DNA of 64,000 nucleotides from Malurus cyaneus samueli. Taxonomy: Eukaryota; Chordata; Aves; Passeriformes; Maluridae. The stretch lies in NCBI GenBank assembly GCA_009741485.1, contig CM019218.1, forward strand, positions 38,936,111 through 39,000,110. Direction: 5' to 3'. Positions 26,488-37,578 of this stretch are shown here, piece by piece. Positions within the stretch are counted from its first letter, which is position 1. Every line of letters begins with the position of its first letter. The notes under the pieces were generated by a model. It was not told where the DNA came from and made no database searches. It was given only the letters and a program-made list of their open reading frames with translations. The translations under genes were made by a program, and so were the position numbers.

Positions 26488-26595
26488 CTCAAGATATTGA
26501 GATAAATCAACAGTCCCTTGAACAGTTTGGTGACTGGTCACATTTCTGGTCACCAGGTATCTTCCAGCCTGGGCTGCAATTTCTTTCAATCTTGC
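26488..26595 (-). CDS. Candidate internal coding exon, unknown gene
   Basis: A 108-nt stretch on the minus strand, exactly 36 codons and open in the phase 0/0 frame. It is bounded by an acceptor ending ATACAACAG and a donor CTTGAG|GTATTA. A perfect branch-point core CTAAC lies about 40 nt before the acceptor (26634-26638 on this strand's complement), followed by a T-rich run. The peptide is balanced and protein-like: it starts ARLKEIAAQAGRY, contains LVTRNVTSHQTVQGTVD and ends LSQYLE. It carries one N-glycosylation sequon (NVT, residues 18-20). The open frame runs on past the donor to 26293. I do not recognise the family. If real, it belongs to a minus-strand gene whose other exons lie outside this window or were missed. 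A chance open frame is the main alternative. Confidence 0.33.
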
Positions 26596-27223
26596 CTGTT
26601 GTATAAAGTTCTCATTAATAAAAATAAGTATCAGTTAGATTCTACTATTGCTAAATTTGAAATTTAACATGGTGATGTGAATAATGTTTGTTTCACCTAG
26701 ATTATTTTTAAACTGCCTAATCAATAATTGATAAGAACTACTCCATCTTTGAAATTTCATCTTAGAGCAAAAAAATTTATTTTTTCTGCCCCCAAGAGTG
26801 CATAAATGGTGTTGTGTGATTGATAACAACCTAAACTGTTATTTCTTTGTTCCTTCTCATGTCTTTAGTGATGATGGCTGTTGACAGTTGACCATACACC
26901 CATACAGTTTGTGTTCTTCAGTGAAACTCTAACATGGGATTTGTGTTCATCTTCCTTTGGACACAAGATTAGTGTTGGACAAGTATGGTTAACTGTTTTC
27001 TAGTTTAATCAAGAATATCTGTGGAAGTGGGTGACAATTATGGGTATTGTAATGTTACAACGATTTTAGAAAATAGTTTCTTGATATCCCTTTTCAGACA
27101 GGTAATTATTTGGCCTAGCATTGAAACTTAGCTGCTACTCTAGCAGAGTTAATGCTCCTCATTTTTGTGAAGCTCAAATGTTTTTTAGGTACCATAATTG
27201 TGGATTTTAGAGCTCAATTTAAG

Positions 27224-27286
27224 GCTTTTTTTTTTTTTGCTTTTTTTTTTTTTTTTGCTTTTTTTTTTTTTTTTTTTTTTTGCTTT
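27224..27286. repeat. T-tract array separated by GC
   Basis: Three T tracts of 13, 16 and 23 nt, each bounded by the dinucleotide GC, ending GCTTTAAAA. A minisatellite-like array with the unit GC(T)n and increasing tract length. It is probably prone to slippage, and the copy lengths in the assembly may be inexact. Confidence 0.9.
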
Positions 27287-27849
27287 AAAACTTATTATGT
27301 AGAATTTTTTCACTGTAGAATTTAACTTGCTTAAAGAGAAAAATCCTGAAACCAAACTATAAACATATGGCTTGGGAAATCTGATTTATGCTGTAGATCC
27401 TATTGCACAAGTACAGTATTGAGCTAATGAAATGTTAAATATTTTACCACTATTCATATTAGTAGGAGAGCAGGAAAGCTGCTTATCAGTATGTTCTGTC
27501 TTAGCTTAAATAATGAAGAGACAGACTACATAATGATTCACTTAACTAATTTTCTATTAATTAATTTTTTAGCTGTCGCTATTGGAAATAGTGGAATTAT
27601 CTCATATTCTGGCTGTTTGTGGTTTATCTTAACAAACTGGAAACAAATTCTATAGCTGGTAAAGGTTGTATATAAATCCAGCTTCAGCCTTTTGAAAGAG
27701 AGACAACTAAGGGAATGGAAAAATATAATAAATAATTTATGTTTTCATGGATTTGTCATACATAATACTGATTAAAGGCATGGTGTTGACCATGGTCTTT
27801 TTGCTTTAGACAAAGGCAGTACCAAATATTCTTTGCTACTGGGCTTCCA

Positions 27850-27905
27850 GGGAAATGGACTCATTGATTATTGAAGTTTCTTTCCAACCCAAACAGTTCT
27901 ATGAT
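27850..27905 (+). mobile_element. CR1 3' tail relic
   Basis: A short segment with 'AGTTTCTTTCCAACCCAAAC' followed by 'AGTTCTATGATTGC', the characteristic end of CR1 elements on the plus strand. Sequence before about 27850 is too diverged to assign. Confidence 0.7.
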
Positions 27906-28129
27906 TGCATCATCATTATTTCTAAAACATGCAAAAAACAAGCATTGCATTTATAGTAAAGAAATTCTAGTATATTCAGTTGAGTGCCAGTATGTGTGGG
28001 TGTCTGGTAATCTTTTATTCAGGCACGTTGGATGGTGTTCACATGGGCCTCCATCAGCTATCAAACCTCCATTTTCTGTTGCTTTCTCTCCCAGCTCGTC
28101 CCTCTGTGCATAATTTACCCTTCACTTGC

Positions 28130-28705
28130 AGTCATAGTTGAACCCCAGCTGGTGACTACACACACTGCAGAGGTTCTTGCTCACACCCCAGCCCCCCAAC
28201 AGGAAGGAGAGGAGAATTGGAAAAAGGTAAAACCTGTGCAATATGAAACATTTTCATAATCAAAATGTAATAAAATACAATCTTGTTAATGTTAGTAATG
28301 AAAAGAGAAGCAACAGAAAGCGGTAGAGAGAAAGATAAAAGCCAAGAAAGACAAGTGATGCACAATACAGTTGCTCACTGCCCACTGAGCAATGCTCAGC
28401 TTGTCCTCAAGCAGTAATTTGCCCCTCCCAACCAACTCCCCCAAGCCGATATGCTGAGCATGATGTTCTGTATATTTTATGGATTAGCCCTTTGAGTACT
28501 TCTGGTCAGCTGCCCCACCATTCTCCCTCTCAGTTTTTCACAAACCTTGCTCACTGGAAAGTCCTTGACTTAATGTGAACACTCTTTAACAACAACTAAA
28601 ACATCAGTGTGTTTTCAGCACTATTCTCACACCAAATGCAAACCCCCTAGTGTTCTACTAGCTACTAGGAAGAAAATTGACTGTATCCCAGGTGAAACCA
28701 GGACA
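28130..28705 (-). mobile_element. Solo LTR of an avian endogenous retrovirus, old copy
   Basis: About 576 bp of a very common avian LTR. On the minus strand it opens TGTCCTGGTTTCACCTGGGA, then TACAGTCAATTTTCTTCCTAG with TAGCTAG. The plus-strand left end is GTCATAGTTGAACCCCAGC, the degenerate form of the family's terminal segment. Internal landmarks include AGTCCTTGACTTAATGTG, ACATCAGTGTGTTTTCAG, and the core-promoter region at about 28440-28480, where the family's CRE and TATA box are decayed. I see no matching target duplication, and no internal retroviral genes flank it. It is old and non-coding. Confidence 0.85.
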
Positions 28706-30977
28706 GGTATGATCCTTTATTAAAAACAAAAAAAAACCCAGCAAAGATTATTTTACAGTACTGATTTGGGGGCTCTCTAGCTGCTGGTAAAAGTGAAGTG
28801 GGAAGACCACTGAATTTATTGCTATCAGAGTCACTGTTCAATTAGGAAATTTATTTTTAGCTATCACTAGTTACTGATACAAATGTGTAATCCTGACATA
28901 CCTCAAGGTCTTAATTCTCTTTACCAACCACTATAGGTTGTTTTAGTCAACTGAGCAATGCAACTGTTTTTAGACCTGTACTCTAAACTAGATTTCCTGT
29001 TGGAAAAAAAAAACCGAGCCCATAAATCTTTTAAAAGAGAAGTTTTTCTTTCTCTTTCATGTCTTTTATTTAGGACTTCATAATTAGTGCAAGTCCTGTG
29101 AATTTTGAAAATGCTCACTGTAATTTATTTGCTACTAAAATTAATGAATTGTAGGCAGAGAAAATGGAAGGTCTTGTTTGCTAGACATCTTGTCTGTGGT
29201 GAGGTTCGCTTAGGAACAAACTGTTTAAATAGAAGGGGTTTGCATAGTCTGAATGAACTTTGAGAAGACATTCAAATGTCACATTTCTCTGAGTCTTGTC
29301 ACAGTGCTCATCTCTTCAGAGGCTTATCTTCTGCTAGCTGTTTACTCAGAAAAGAGTGCTAGAACCTGTATTTGAACATTCTTTTTCTTGGGTATTTTCT
29401 GACATTGGTACGTCCTTGTTTCACAAAGCATGTCTTCACTGAATGGAATTAATGAGTTTTATCATAGGCTATGCACTGCAAACAGCTATGGACAATTACC
29501 TGTAAAGGCAATTATTAGGAGTTTGCTTCCCTGTCTGCATTTGGTTGATCTGGAATAGGTTGAATGATCATAATATTGTTTGTACTATTAGGTGCAAAAC
29601 ACAACTGATGTCACATACATGCAGTGTGACATGTATGGCACAGTTTGTGTATCATATAGTGTGTTTAGAACCTGGGGGTTTGTGTTTTTCTTGCTAAACC
29701 CTTTGTGCTTTGTGTGGCCAAGACATTTGCCCAGAATCAGGTGGTCCTCACCGAGACCATCAGGATTAAAGTTATGATCTGAATTGTTTCACCAAGTCTG
29801 GAGAAATAGCAATATCATGTTCTTTCTTAAAGTGCTAGTACCTGTTAGAAAATTTTCTGCATTTTCTCAGTTTTGGTTTAGAAGTCAACCTTTTGAACAG
29901 AGTTAGCATATTTGTGATTTTCTGATGGACTTTAGGAAGGAAAATAGTACATACTCTACCTGGAAAGTAACAGTTCCATTTACTTTTACTGAAATATGAG
30001 CTGCTGGACTAGGGAAAGAATAACAGAGTAGTAGTAGGAAAAGCAGGTAAATAGTGATTTCTGTAACTTAAAATTTACACCTGGGAATGATTAGGCATGA
30101 AATCTGAATACAAATAAAGAAAATGTACATCAGTTTTTAATTCTGGCCTGTAAGTGTGGCTTAATTATGTTTCCCTTTGTCAAAGAGGCAAACCTATTTT
30201 AATGATCTTTGTACAGGACTTATTCTTTCACTTGAAGTGTACCATAGGAGACATTAGACTATTTTGAAGAATTTTAATTAGATGGATTTTGGAAGTGATT
30301 TTACATGAACTGTATTTATATGAACTTATTATATGCTGTGTATTTTTGGAGTTCTGTTTTTTAACATGCCCAGACTGGTTGATATAAAATTATGTCTATC
30401 ATTACAATTTTCCCTAGTTTATATATATACAGAAAGTAAAGTTACACAGAACATGATACTATTGGCAGGATATTGCAGTAAAAGTTGTAGTAGGGACTGA
30501 GGGGAGGGACTGTCATCTCTAATCTTACCCCTCTTCCACTGATGACCTTACAACTCTTTTGGAGGATACTGTTTACTTTAATACTTTGACAGTGATATAA
30601 AAAGCTGATGGAAAAAATAAGTAAATTATTAAAAAATATTTTTTTTCTCTTTTTAAGTAAAGAGATTGAAATAAAGGTAAAAGGGAATGCTTCATATTGT
30701 ACTAAGTATCCTTAGGAAATAAAGCTGTTTTGGGGGTGGGGACAAGGGAATGTTTAAGAGAAGCTCACAAACATACTGAAAATGCCCTGTTCAGTAAATT
30801 GCTGAGTAGAAGAATGTTATGGATTTTAGGACATTTTGTTCTATCTCTTGAGACTGCAAGGTTGTTTTATCATGAAGGTAAACACCATGAAAAACTGCAC
30901 ACTGGTATAATTTTTTAAAACAATGTGTTTATATAAAGAAATTTTAACCAAAAATATTTCACTTTAGACTTTCATGT

Positions 30978-30998
30978 CTTGTGACGTCAAGTGACAAG
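30978..30998. promoter_or_regulatory. Perfect CRE inside an inverted repeat
   Basis: TGACGTCA, the full CREB/ATF palindrome, lies at 30982-30989. It is flanked by CTTGT on the left and ACAAG on the right, and GTGAC is repeated on both sides. A full CRE with its central CpG is rare in AT-rich bird DNA. Regulatory use is inferred. Confidence 0.3.
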
Positions 30999-32898
30999 GA
31001 TTTTTGGAGGGCTCCAGAAAAGGATTTTTCTCCATGCTCAGAAAGCATTCAGTGATGTGTAGTTCCCTTGGAGCAAGAGCTGTTTCCATACATATCCCAC
31101 CCTCCAAGTTTTATGTCACCTTTCTGTCAAACATTTGTGCAACATGGTTAGGGTTTTCTTTTTTCCTTAAAAACATGGTCAGTTACTGAAGTGGAAGTTT
31201 CCATGTTTCCGAGATGGAGCACAGTGTTTTTGAACATGTGAATTTCTTCCTGTTCTGTTAAGCTGTTTGGTTTCCATGACTTGACTCAATATTTTTGAGC
31301 ATACACTGGAGCTGAGGTCTCACTTTAGTTGTAAAACTGATTGGTATGATAATGACCTGTTACAAAATAGATCTTGATTGCATAGTTTGAATCATATACA
31401 CAATAAACAATAAAGTTTTCTCTTGTGTATGTGGCTGACAAGCTATTGGTCCTTGTGTAGTTACAAGAGAAACATACTACTAAATAATACATTTGCGGGG
31501 AATTGTGTGAGTTGAAATTACTGAAAAGATGCAGTTTAAGAGAAAAATTAAAACAGTGTAGCTACCATAAAATGATTGAGATTCATGAAGTAGATAAGGA
31601 ATATTTCTTGTGTGACTGTTGGCAGGAGTGAGAGATGAGAAAACAGATTTAGAGGAGGAGGAGGTAGATATTCCTTGGAAGATCAATGAAAAGAGGTTTG
31701 ATGACACATGCTGGCTTAGGGCTCTCATGTCTAAGTGGTGGGGGTGGGATTAATATTTATCAAGCACAAGGTGAGTGGGTTGTCTGCTTTTGCACAGAAA
31801 AGCATTGGTTTGGTTGGCATTGTCATCGCATGTGTAGTTCCATGTGCTGTTTGTATGGACTTTGACTTCTGGGCTTGACAAGTTTTCTGTCTAGGTGTTT
31901 TTCTAGCATCATTTTTAATTCTCTGTCATGACAGATTGTAATCTATCCTGTGTAAATTACAGTTGGAACTGGGCAACTTCCTCTACTTAGCAGACTGCTA
32001 TTGGTTTATTGATGGCTTATTCTGTATTTTTTAACAGTTTCTTCCCAGATTTTTATTCCCAGATTGCAAGATAGTATGTTACGCTAATCTCAGCTTTTGA
32101 AAATAGTAAGGTTAGTCCTTACCCTTATGTAATTTAAAAACTGCTGTCTTTTTTGTTGTCTCATAAACCTCTCCTTCCCTTTCCTGCTTTTTATATGAGG
32201 TGCACAATTCACAATTTGGTTTCACAGTCCTTCTTGCCTGGCTTTAGCACTGTTTGATGTTCTCCAGCTGCCCTGGCCATTATGAAGCTTTATGGTCTGT
32301 CAGGACAACGAACCCCTCCATCCCTTCTTTCAGGCAGTCCTTTGCTCCTGGTATGCTGGTTCAGTAATGAGAACAACCAAAGGGTATGGCTTTGTTTCTA
32401 GTTAACTGTGCTGCAGAACACATGTACCACCGTCATCCTGAATGGCTGCTAACAAATTCTGCAAAAGGTGTGATTCCTCACAAGCAGTAATAGGAGGGTC
32501 CCTTGGTTTCATATATAACAATCTGATACTTTTTCTGAAAATAATTTCTGTTTGTGTATGTATGCAAATCAACTCTACCATGTGTGCACAGTGGTTTCAA
32601 TGCACTGAAGATATGTCCAGCCTGTTAAAACTCTTCTGTACAGGAAATGTTCATTACAAATGTGGTGGAACCAATCACTTTTGGACCAGGGAAGCTAATG
32701 ACTAAAATAAAGGGCATCTGCTACCACGTTTAGGTACAACACAAACAGATTCTAAAGTTTATTTAGGTGTAGCGTTACCATAGTCATCTGAGAGAGATAA
32801 TTACTATATTTAAAAAAGTATTGATATGAAATTTAAAAATCTCTTGGCAGGAATAACAACATAATTTTGTTGTGTCTGGTATTATTTCAGGTTTTTAC

Positions 32899-32899
32899 N
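32899..32899. other. Single undetermined base
   Basis: One N within otherwise continuous sequence, an unresolved base call. Confidence 0.98.
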
Positions 32900-33352
32900 T
32901 TCTTTTTGGGTAGCTCCCCTGCTGCAGTTTGGAAAATCAGATAAGCACAATGTAGTAGAAGAGGAAGGAAAAAATACATTTGGTTTGAAGGCAGAATTGA
33001 AAAATAATGGAAAGGAAAAGTTCATTTCAGGATCAGCCAAAACAGTTCTTCCTTTACCTGAATTGAGACATATTGTGTCATTCTTGAAAATATTTTTAAC
33101 TACTCAATTTAACTATTTTTCCTTTTAAATTGGGTAATTTTCAGAAAAGTGATGTTTTGAATGAAATACATTACTTAAAACTTCCAAGAACTTCTTATTG
33201 CAAAATATTATGGTGTCTGAAAGTCTTGTAAAGAAGACATTGACTAATATTTTAAATACTCCTTTTTATCTCAAAATATTAATTGGATTTCAAATGTAAT
33301 ACTTATACATTTAATTAAGATTATATTTTTTTTAAAAGACTTTTTTTTAATA

Positions 33353-33377
33353 GATATGCTGCTTATCAGCAAATCTC
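33353..33377 (+). repeat. 25-nt motif, copy 1
   Basis: GATATGCTGCTTATCAGC followed by AAATCTC. It differs at one base from the copy 2.25 kb downstream. It contains CTTATC, a GATA-factor site on the other strand, and is followed by ATGCAAG. Confidence 0.75.
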
Positions 33378-34193
33378 CAGCATGCAAGGTGATAATGAGA
33401 ACCAAAAAAAGGAGGTTAGGAAGGGAATCTCTTTCTGCTGAGGAGAGTATTAAAAAAAAAATAAATCAATTTTTCGTGTCAGAATTTCTTTACCAATCAA
33501 GTGGAAGACAGCAATCAAATCTATGAAAATTACTTTTCATAGCAGTGAAGACTTCATAGTGGTTTAAATTGCTGGAATATGTAGCACATTGTTTTCTGAT
33601 ATTTCAGATTGTCCTGCCTTTAGCCAGGTTATCCAATTTCTTAATGCTGCCAATCTAGTACCTATAATTGTCATAAAATGAATAGGAAAACTCTTATTTA
33701 TTTCCAACTGGGTGCTCTAAATTGCTGCAGCTTGTACTGCACAGCCTCACTGAGTTATTTCATTAATGCACCCTCCCCCCCCACAATAGAAGGAATTCAG
33801 TTTTCTGCATGCACCGTTTGTGTATTAATGTTGGAAGTTAATCTGTTCACCTTCTGCAATTAACTGATGTCCAAAAGTCATCCTCTTTATTCCATCCAAT
33901 CTTCTCATGGTTTCTCTTTTGCTTCATCTTTGCTCAAAACTGACTTGGTTCCCATAGGCTGAATTTACACCTCAGAGAATTGTCTCCTAAAAGTACAAGA
34001 CTTTTGTCTTTCATTTTCCCCTCTTCTAGATAGAGACTTTCCTATGACATTTCCCACTGGACTATGTCAGATCTTGTTGAGAACAAAAAGGAGTCAGGGA
34101 TTCAGAATTCTTGAGCATCATAACTTTTGTTGTGTGTAACTGGAGCTGCTGTGTACCCTCATGCCAAAGCTTTAAAAATTTATGTTTGTGCAC

Positions 34194-34217
34194 CTTACGA
34201 AGGGATTTGCGCTCGAT
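34194..34217 (-). other. Possible 24-nt microexon (candidate only)
   Basis: On the minus strand a strong acceptor (ATACTTCTGTCTGTGCTGCAG) precedes ATCGAGCGCAAATCCC and an AAG|GTGCAC donor, giving 24 nt or 8 codons (IERKSLRK). An alternative donor, CTTC|GTAAGG, would give 19 nt. CpG occurs three times in this short piece. Retroposition and chance are equally possible, and I recognise no gene. Confidence 0.12.
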
Positions 34218-35559
34218 CTGCAGCACAGACAGAAGTATAATCAAAGTTATTTGCTGCATCCTTACATTTGTTTCTACAAAGCTTCCTTTCCTTACATAAA
34301 TTTGCAAAAAGGTTTTTGCACTTTACCTTAAAAAAGATTGAGTTCGCGAAACTGATTAGGAATACATCTGTGCTGGCCACATAGAGGTAGACAAGTTTTC
34401 AATTACCATTAAATATTTTATTGCCTTTTTAAAGTGCTGAATTTTCAAAAGTTCTGCTGAGATTAATTGAACCATGAAATGCTCTGGCACTTGGAAGAAA
34501 GCTATTAATAATTTTCTAACCTTTTTTTCCCTTTGTTTCCCTCTCTCTATGTTGTCAGAGGTTTGCATTATTACCTGATAAGTCCAAAATTGGAATGCAT
34601 GTATGACAAACAAGACAATACCACTTCACTGGCTAAAAAGTGTTTCACTTAGCTCTGGGGAGTCTGAAATGAGCTTACTATTTCTGGGGCTGAAGGTTGA
34701 AGCAAAAGAATACAAAATGCCTAAAAGAGAAAACAGATACTGAAATGATGGTGCTGAGCCAGAATGGTTAAGTACTTCCCAAAAACTCCACCAAACTGTG
34801 ATTTTTGTGCACTTTGTGATACCCTGTTAACAATAAAATAACACATGGGTTGGACAGTTACGTTCTTCATCCTTTCACCATTGACCATTCACAGGATGGA
34901 CTTTGACAGGATAGTTTTAGCATCCTCCTTGAGAGCTGGGAAAATGTGAAATAGGCAGTGGAGTCTGCAGTCAAGCAAAGTGGTCTTACTGCCTGAATGG
35001 CAGCTTTTACTCAGGGGAAGGTGAGGAGTCACAAGACCTGAGCAGGATTATAATGGGTCTAAGCCATTTTGTAAACACAGTGACTTAATTTGAGTGACTT
35101 TCCTGAGTCCTTGTTCATGTTGTGCTATTTGCCTTTACCTACAGTCTTGTGATTTATGTGTTGCTCTTGACTTATCCTTCAAAAATTTCACCAGAAAATT
35201 GAAAATAAGGAAGTGTCGCAGATAATAATGGTGTTCTGGTTTAATAAATGAAACTACTTGAGGAAAAAAAACTACTGCTCAACCCAAGTAACAGTATAGA
35301 AGTGACCCTTGAATTTTGCCCATTTTTGCAAGGAAGCAGAGGCTGTTTAATATTCCAGCTGCCAAGACACAGCACAGTGGGGGCTGATATGGGGAAAATC
35401 AATCCATCTCAGCCAGACTCAATATATCCAGGAGCATCTTTAATGGGAGGTGATCAGTCTGATTTGTTTCTAACTTGATTGTGTAACATTTGAGTATTTA
35501 AAAGGTGAATAACTGAAACATAATTTATGTTATGTATTTTTTCTGCTTATAAGGAGCGC

Positions 35560-35665
35560 AAAATAAGCGAGCCGATCAGCGTTTCAATTTCTAAACTCAT
35601 TAATGGATATGCTGCTTATCAGCAGATCTCTAGCTTATAGCATAATTAAGATTAAAGGAAATGCT
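35560..35665. promoter_or_regulatory. Candidate conserved element with motif copy 2
   Basis: Contains several CpG in an AT-rich setting (GGAGCGCAAAATAAGCGAG, CCGATCAGCG), homeodomain cores (CATTAATGG, CATAATTAAG) and the second copy of the 25-nt motif at 35606-35630. Motif content suggests an enhancer, but no direct evidence is available. Confidence 0.3.
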
Positions 35666-36237
35666 ATAATGAAAAGATTGTAGCAGGGTTTAAGCCACTT
35701 GACCACTGGGGTCAAAAGCTGAAGTTGCATTTGATGTGCAAGTTACGTGGCTATGTATTATGAAGGTCAGCAAGGAGGAGAAAGAAATAATTTAACAGTG
35801 TCACCTCTTACAGCTCAGTGCTTACTTGACTGAATTGAGGGGCAAGCTAACCTGAAAAAGTTTAAAAAACAAATGGAAACTGAATATTTTTATTATGTAT
35901 AGCCCAGTCTCTTGTATCAGAGACAAAATAATGTCTACAATTATGTTTATCAGGTACAGGAAATCTTTTAATAATGATAATTAATATCTTTAAAATGTAA
36001 ATCTTAATATGGAAGAATATGAAATCTTAAATATGCATCTCCTATGAAACACCTGTCTTCTATATATTTCTGAAGGGGCCAATTTCATAGCTCCTTTACT
36101 AAATAGCCATTAAAAAATTGATTTGTTCTTAGCATGAAAGTTTCACACTACAAATGTAATTGCTGGTGATGAAAACCAGAGGAAGTACCAATTGCTGTTG
36201 GTCTGTTCATTATATATAAGCACACTGTCACCTGCTA

Positions 36238-36390
36238 TCATAGAATCCTTGAATGGCCTGGTTGGAGGTGACCTTAAAGATCACCCAGTTCCAACCCGCC
36301 TGCCATGGGCAGGGACAGCTTCCACTAGAACAGGTTGCTCAGAGCTCTGTCCAGCCTGGCCTTGAAGAGTCTCGGGATGGGGCATCCACA
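36238..36390 (-). mobile_element. CR1 LINE 3' end
   Basis: About 153 bp starting with TCATAGAATCCTTGAATGGC, then GGTTGGAGGTGACCTTAAAG, CCTGCCATGGGCAGGGACA, CAGGTTGCTCAGAGC and ending GGGATGGGGCATCCACA. This is the reverse complement of the CR1 3' terminus and is well preserved for a bird CR1. It is truncated at its 5' end (right side), about 20 bp before a long poly(A) tract. Confidence 0.93.
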
Positions 36391-36409
36391 CTAACAAAGT
36401 ATTTTTTTT

Positions 36410-36412
<3 letters not shown>

Positions 36413-36448
<36 letters not shown>
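36413..36448. repeat. Poly(A) tract, 36 nt
   Basis: Thirty-six consecutive A about 20 bp right of the CR1 fragment. Since the CR1 copy is on the minus strand and CR1 lacks poly(A) tails, this is a separate homopolymer. A minus-strand open frame running through it is spurious. Confidence 0.95.
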
Positions 36449-36451
<3 letters not shown>

Positions 36452-36954
36452 AGAGTTGATTTTTAAAAAGGATGTTAATTTTTCTGCTGAAGTGACGTAG
36501 GAAATGTTTCTGACAAATATTTTCCACAAGGGAGCAGGGACAACAAGGGAAAAATGATCAGGAGGCACAGTTAGAAAGTGATAAATTTGGTCAACTCTAA
36601 TAGGGAAACCAGCCTCTTCACAGCATGTGAAACCAGAGGCAGTGAGAGGAAAGATGACAAACATTAAGCATGTGGCACTATGTAGTGGTTATGTGACAAA
36701 TCACTGGCCTCATGTCTGCATAACAATTGTGTGTTCATAATGTCTGCTTCTAATTTTGGAGAGAGGTCTGGTAATCTGAAGGGCTGAGACGAGAGACTTC
36801 AGTAAATGTGGGGAAAAGAAAATTAACTGGAAGCACTGCTTTAATTGTGTTGAGCTTCATTTGTTGGTTATACTGTCACACGTTGGATAGACTGGCCAAG
36901 ATTTCACCTTGGAGGGGAGTCAAATTTGAAATAGAGGTAGACAATGATTTTTAC

Positions 36955-37578
36955 TTATGGATAAAGTGTCCACAAAAATCCTAGTGAACACTGTGTAGGT
37001 GAATGACAATTTGCTGAAGAAATGAATTGAAGACTAAAATGACAGCAGAAATTCTGAATCCCTAGGGCTAAAAGAAAGAAGGATGCAAAACTTTGGACAA
37101 AAACGCTTGTAAGAGTTTGCCAGACTAAGCAGGATGAGTGTGAAAACCTCATTCCAAGCTTTAAGTTGAAGTTGTTTCCATAAACATGGTTGGAAAATTT
37201 CTTTATCTGTCCACACTGAGGTATTTTGTGCTGACCTGGAAAAGAATTGGTGCCCAGGTCAGTGGTAAATGAAGTCCTTGGGCTCACTGCTGAAATCATC
37301 AGTGGGGAATGAATTTGCATCTTGTGAAATGGTCTAAAGCCCATCATTAACTTCTCAGAAGTCATCAGATAGTCTTTAGTAATTGCAATGTCTTTAATAA
37401 GCAATATAAATCTTGAAGAGTTCCTGCTAGAAGACAGGCTTAAATTCAAATCTATTTTAAAAATATATATTTGAAGGAAAAAATGTAAGCTGTCCAAAAG
37501 CCAGAAGCAAGATATGTTTTGTTTCTGACATATCTCAATATTTCTTCTAGATCTTTGACATTGAAAAAACCCCGCCAA
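36955..37578 (-). other. Longest open frame, unassigned
   Basis: A stop-free frame of 207 codons on the minus strand. The first codon is TTG and the first ATG comes about 70 codons in, leaving about 137 residues from a usable eukaryotic start. The peptide is rich in Ser, Phe and Leu, with no signal peptide at its start, no repeated domain and no motif I know. Codon choice looks like the surrounding DNA. It may be chance, part of a non-coding RNA or a decayed pseudogene. Confidence 0.15.

Larger units (their letters stand above)
24752..28129. other. Unique AT-rich DNA with one exon candidate
   Basis: Single-copy sequence with a short poly(T) at 24849-24865 and an AC dinucleotide run near 25880. 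On the minus strand several open frames of 79 to 102 codons lie close together between 25392 and 26589. Only the piece at 26488-26595 has good splice context. A CR1 tail relic lies at about 27850-27905. Nothing else was recognised. Confidence 0.65.
28706..36237. other. Unique AT-rich DNA, no gene recognised
   Basis: About 7.5 kb of single-copy sequence. It contains a perfect CRE at 30982-30989, one N at 32899, the duplicated 25-nt motif at 33353 and 35606, and a possible microexon at 34194-34217 on the minus strand. No open frame exceeds about 90 codons and none resembles a known protein. Confidence 0.7.

Noticed and set aside
36281..36664. 127-codon minus-strand frame
   Set aside because: It runs through a 36-nt poly(A) tract (giving poly-Phe) and the CR1 fragment; spurious.
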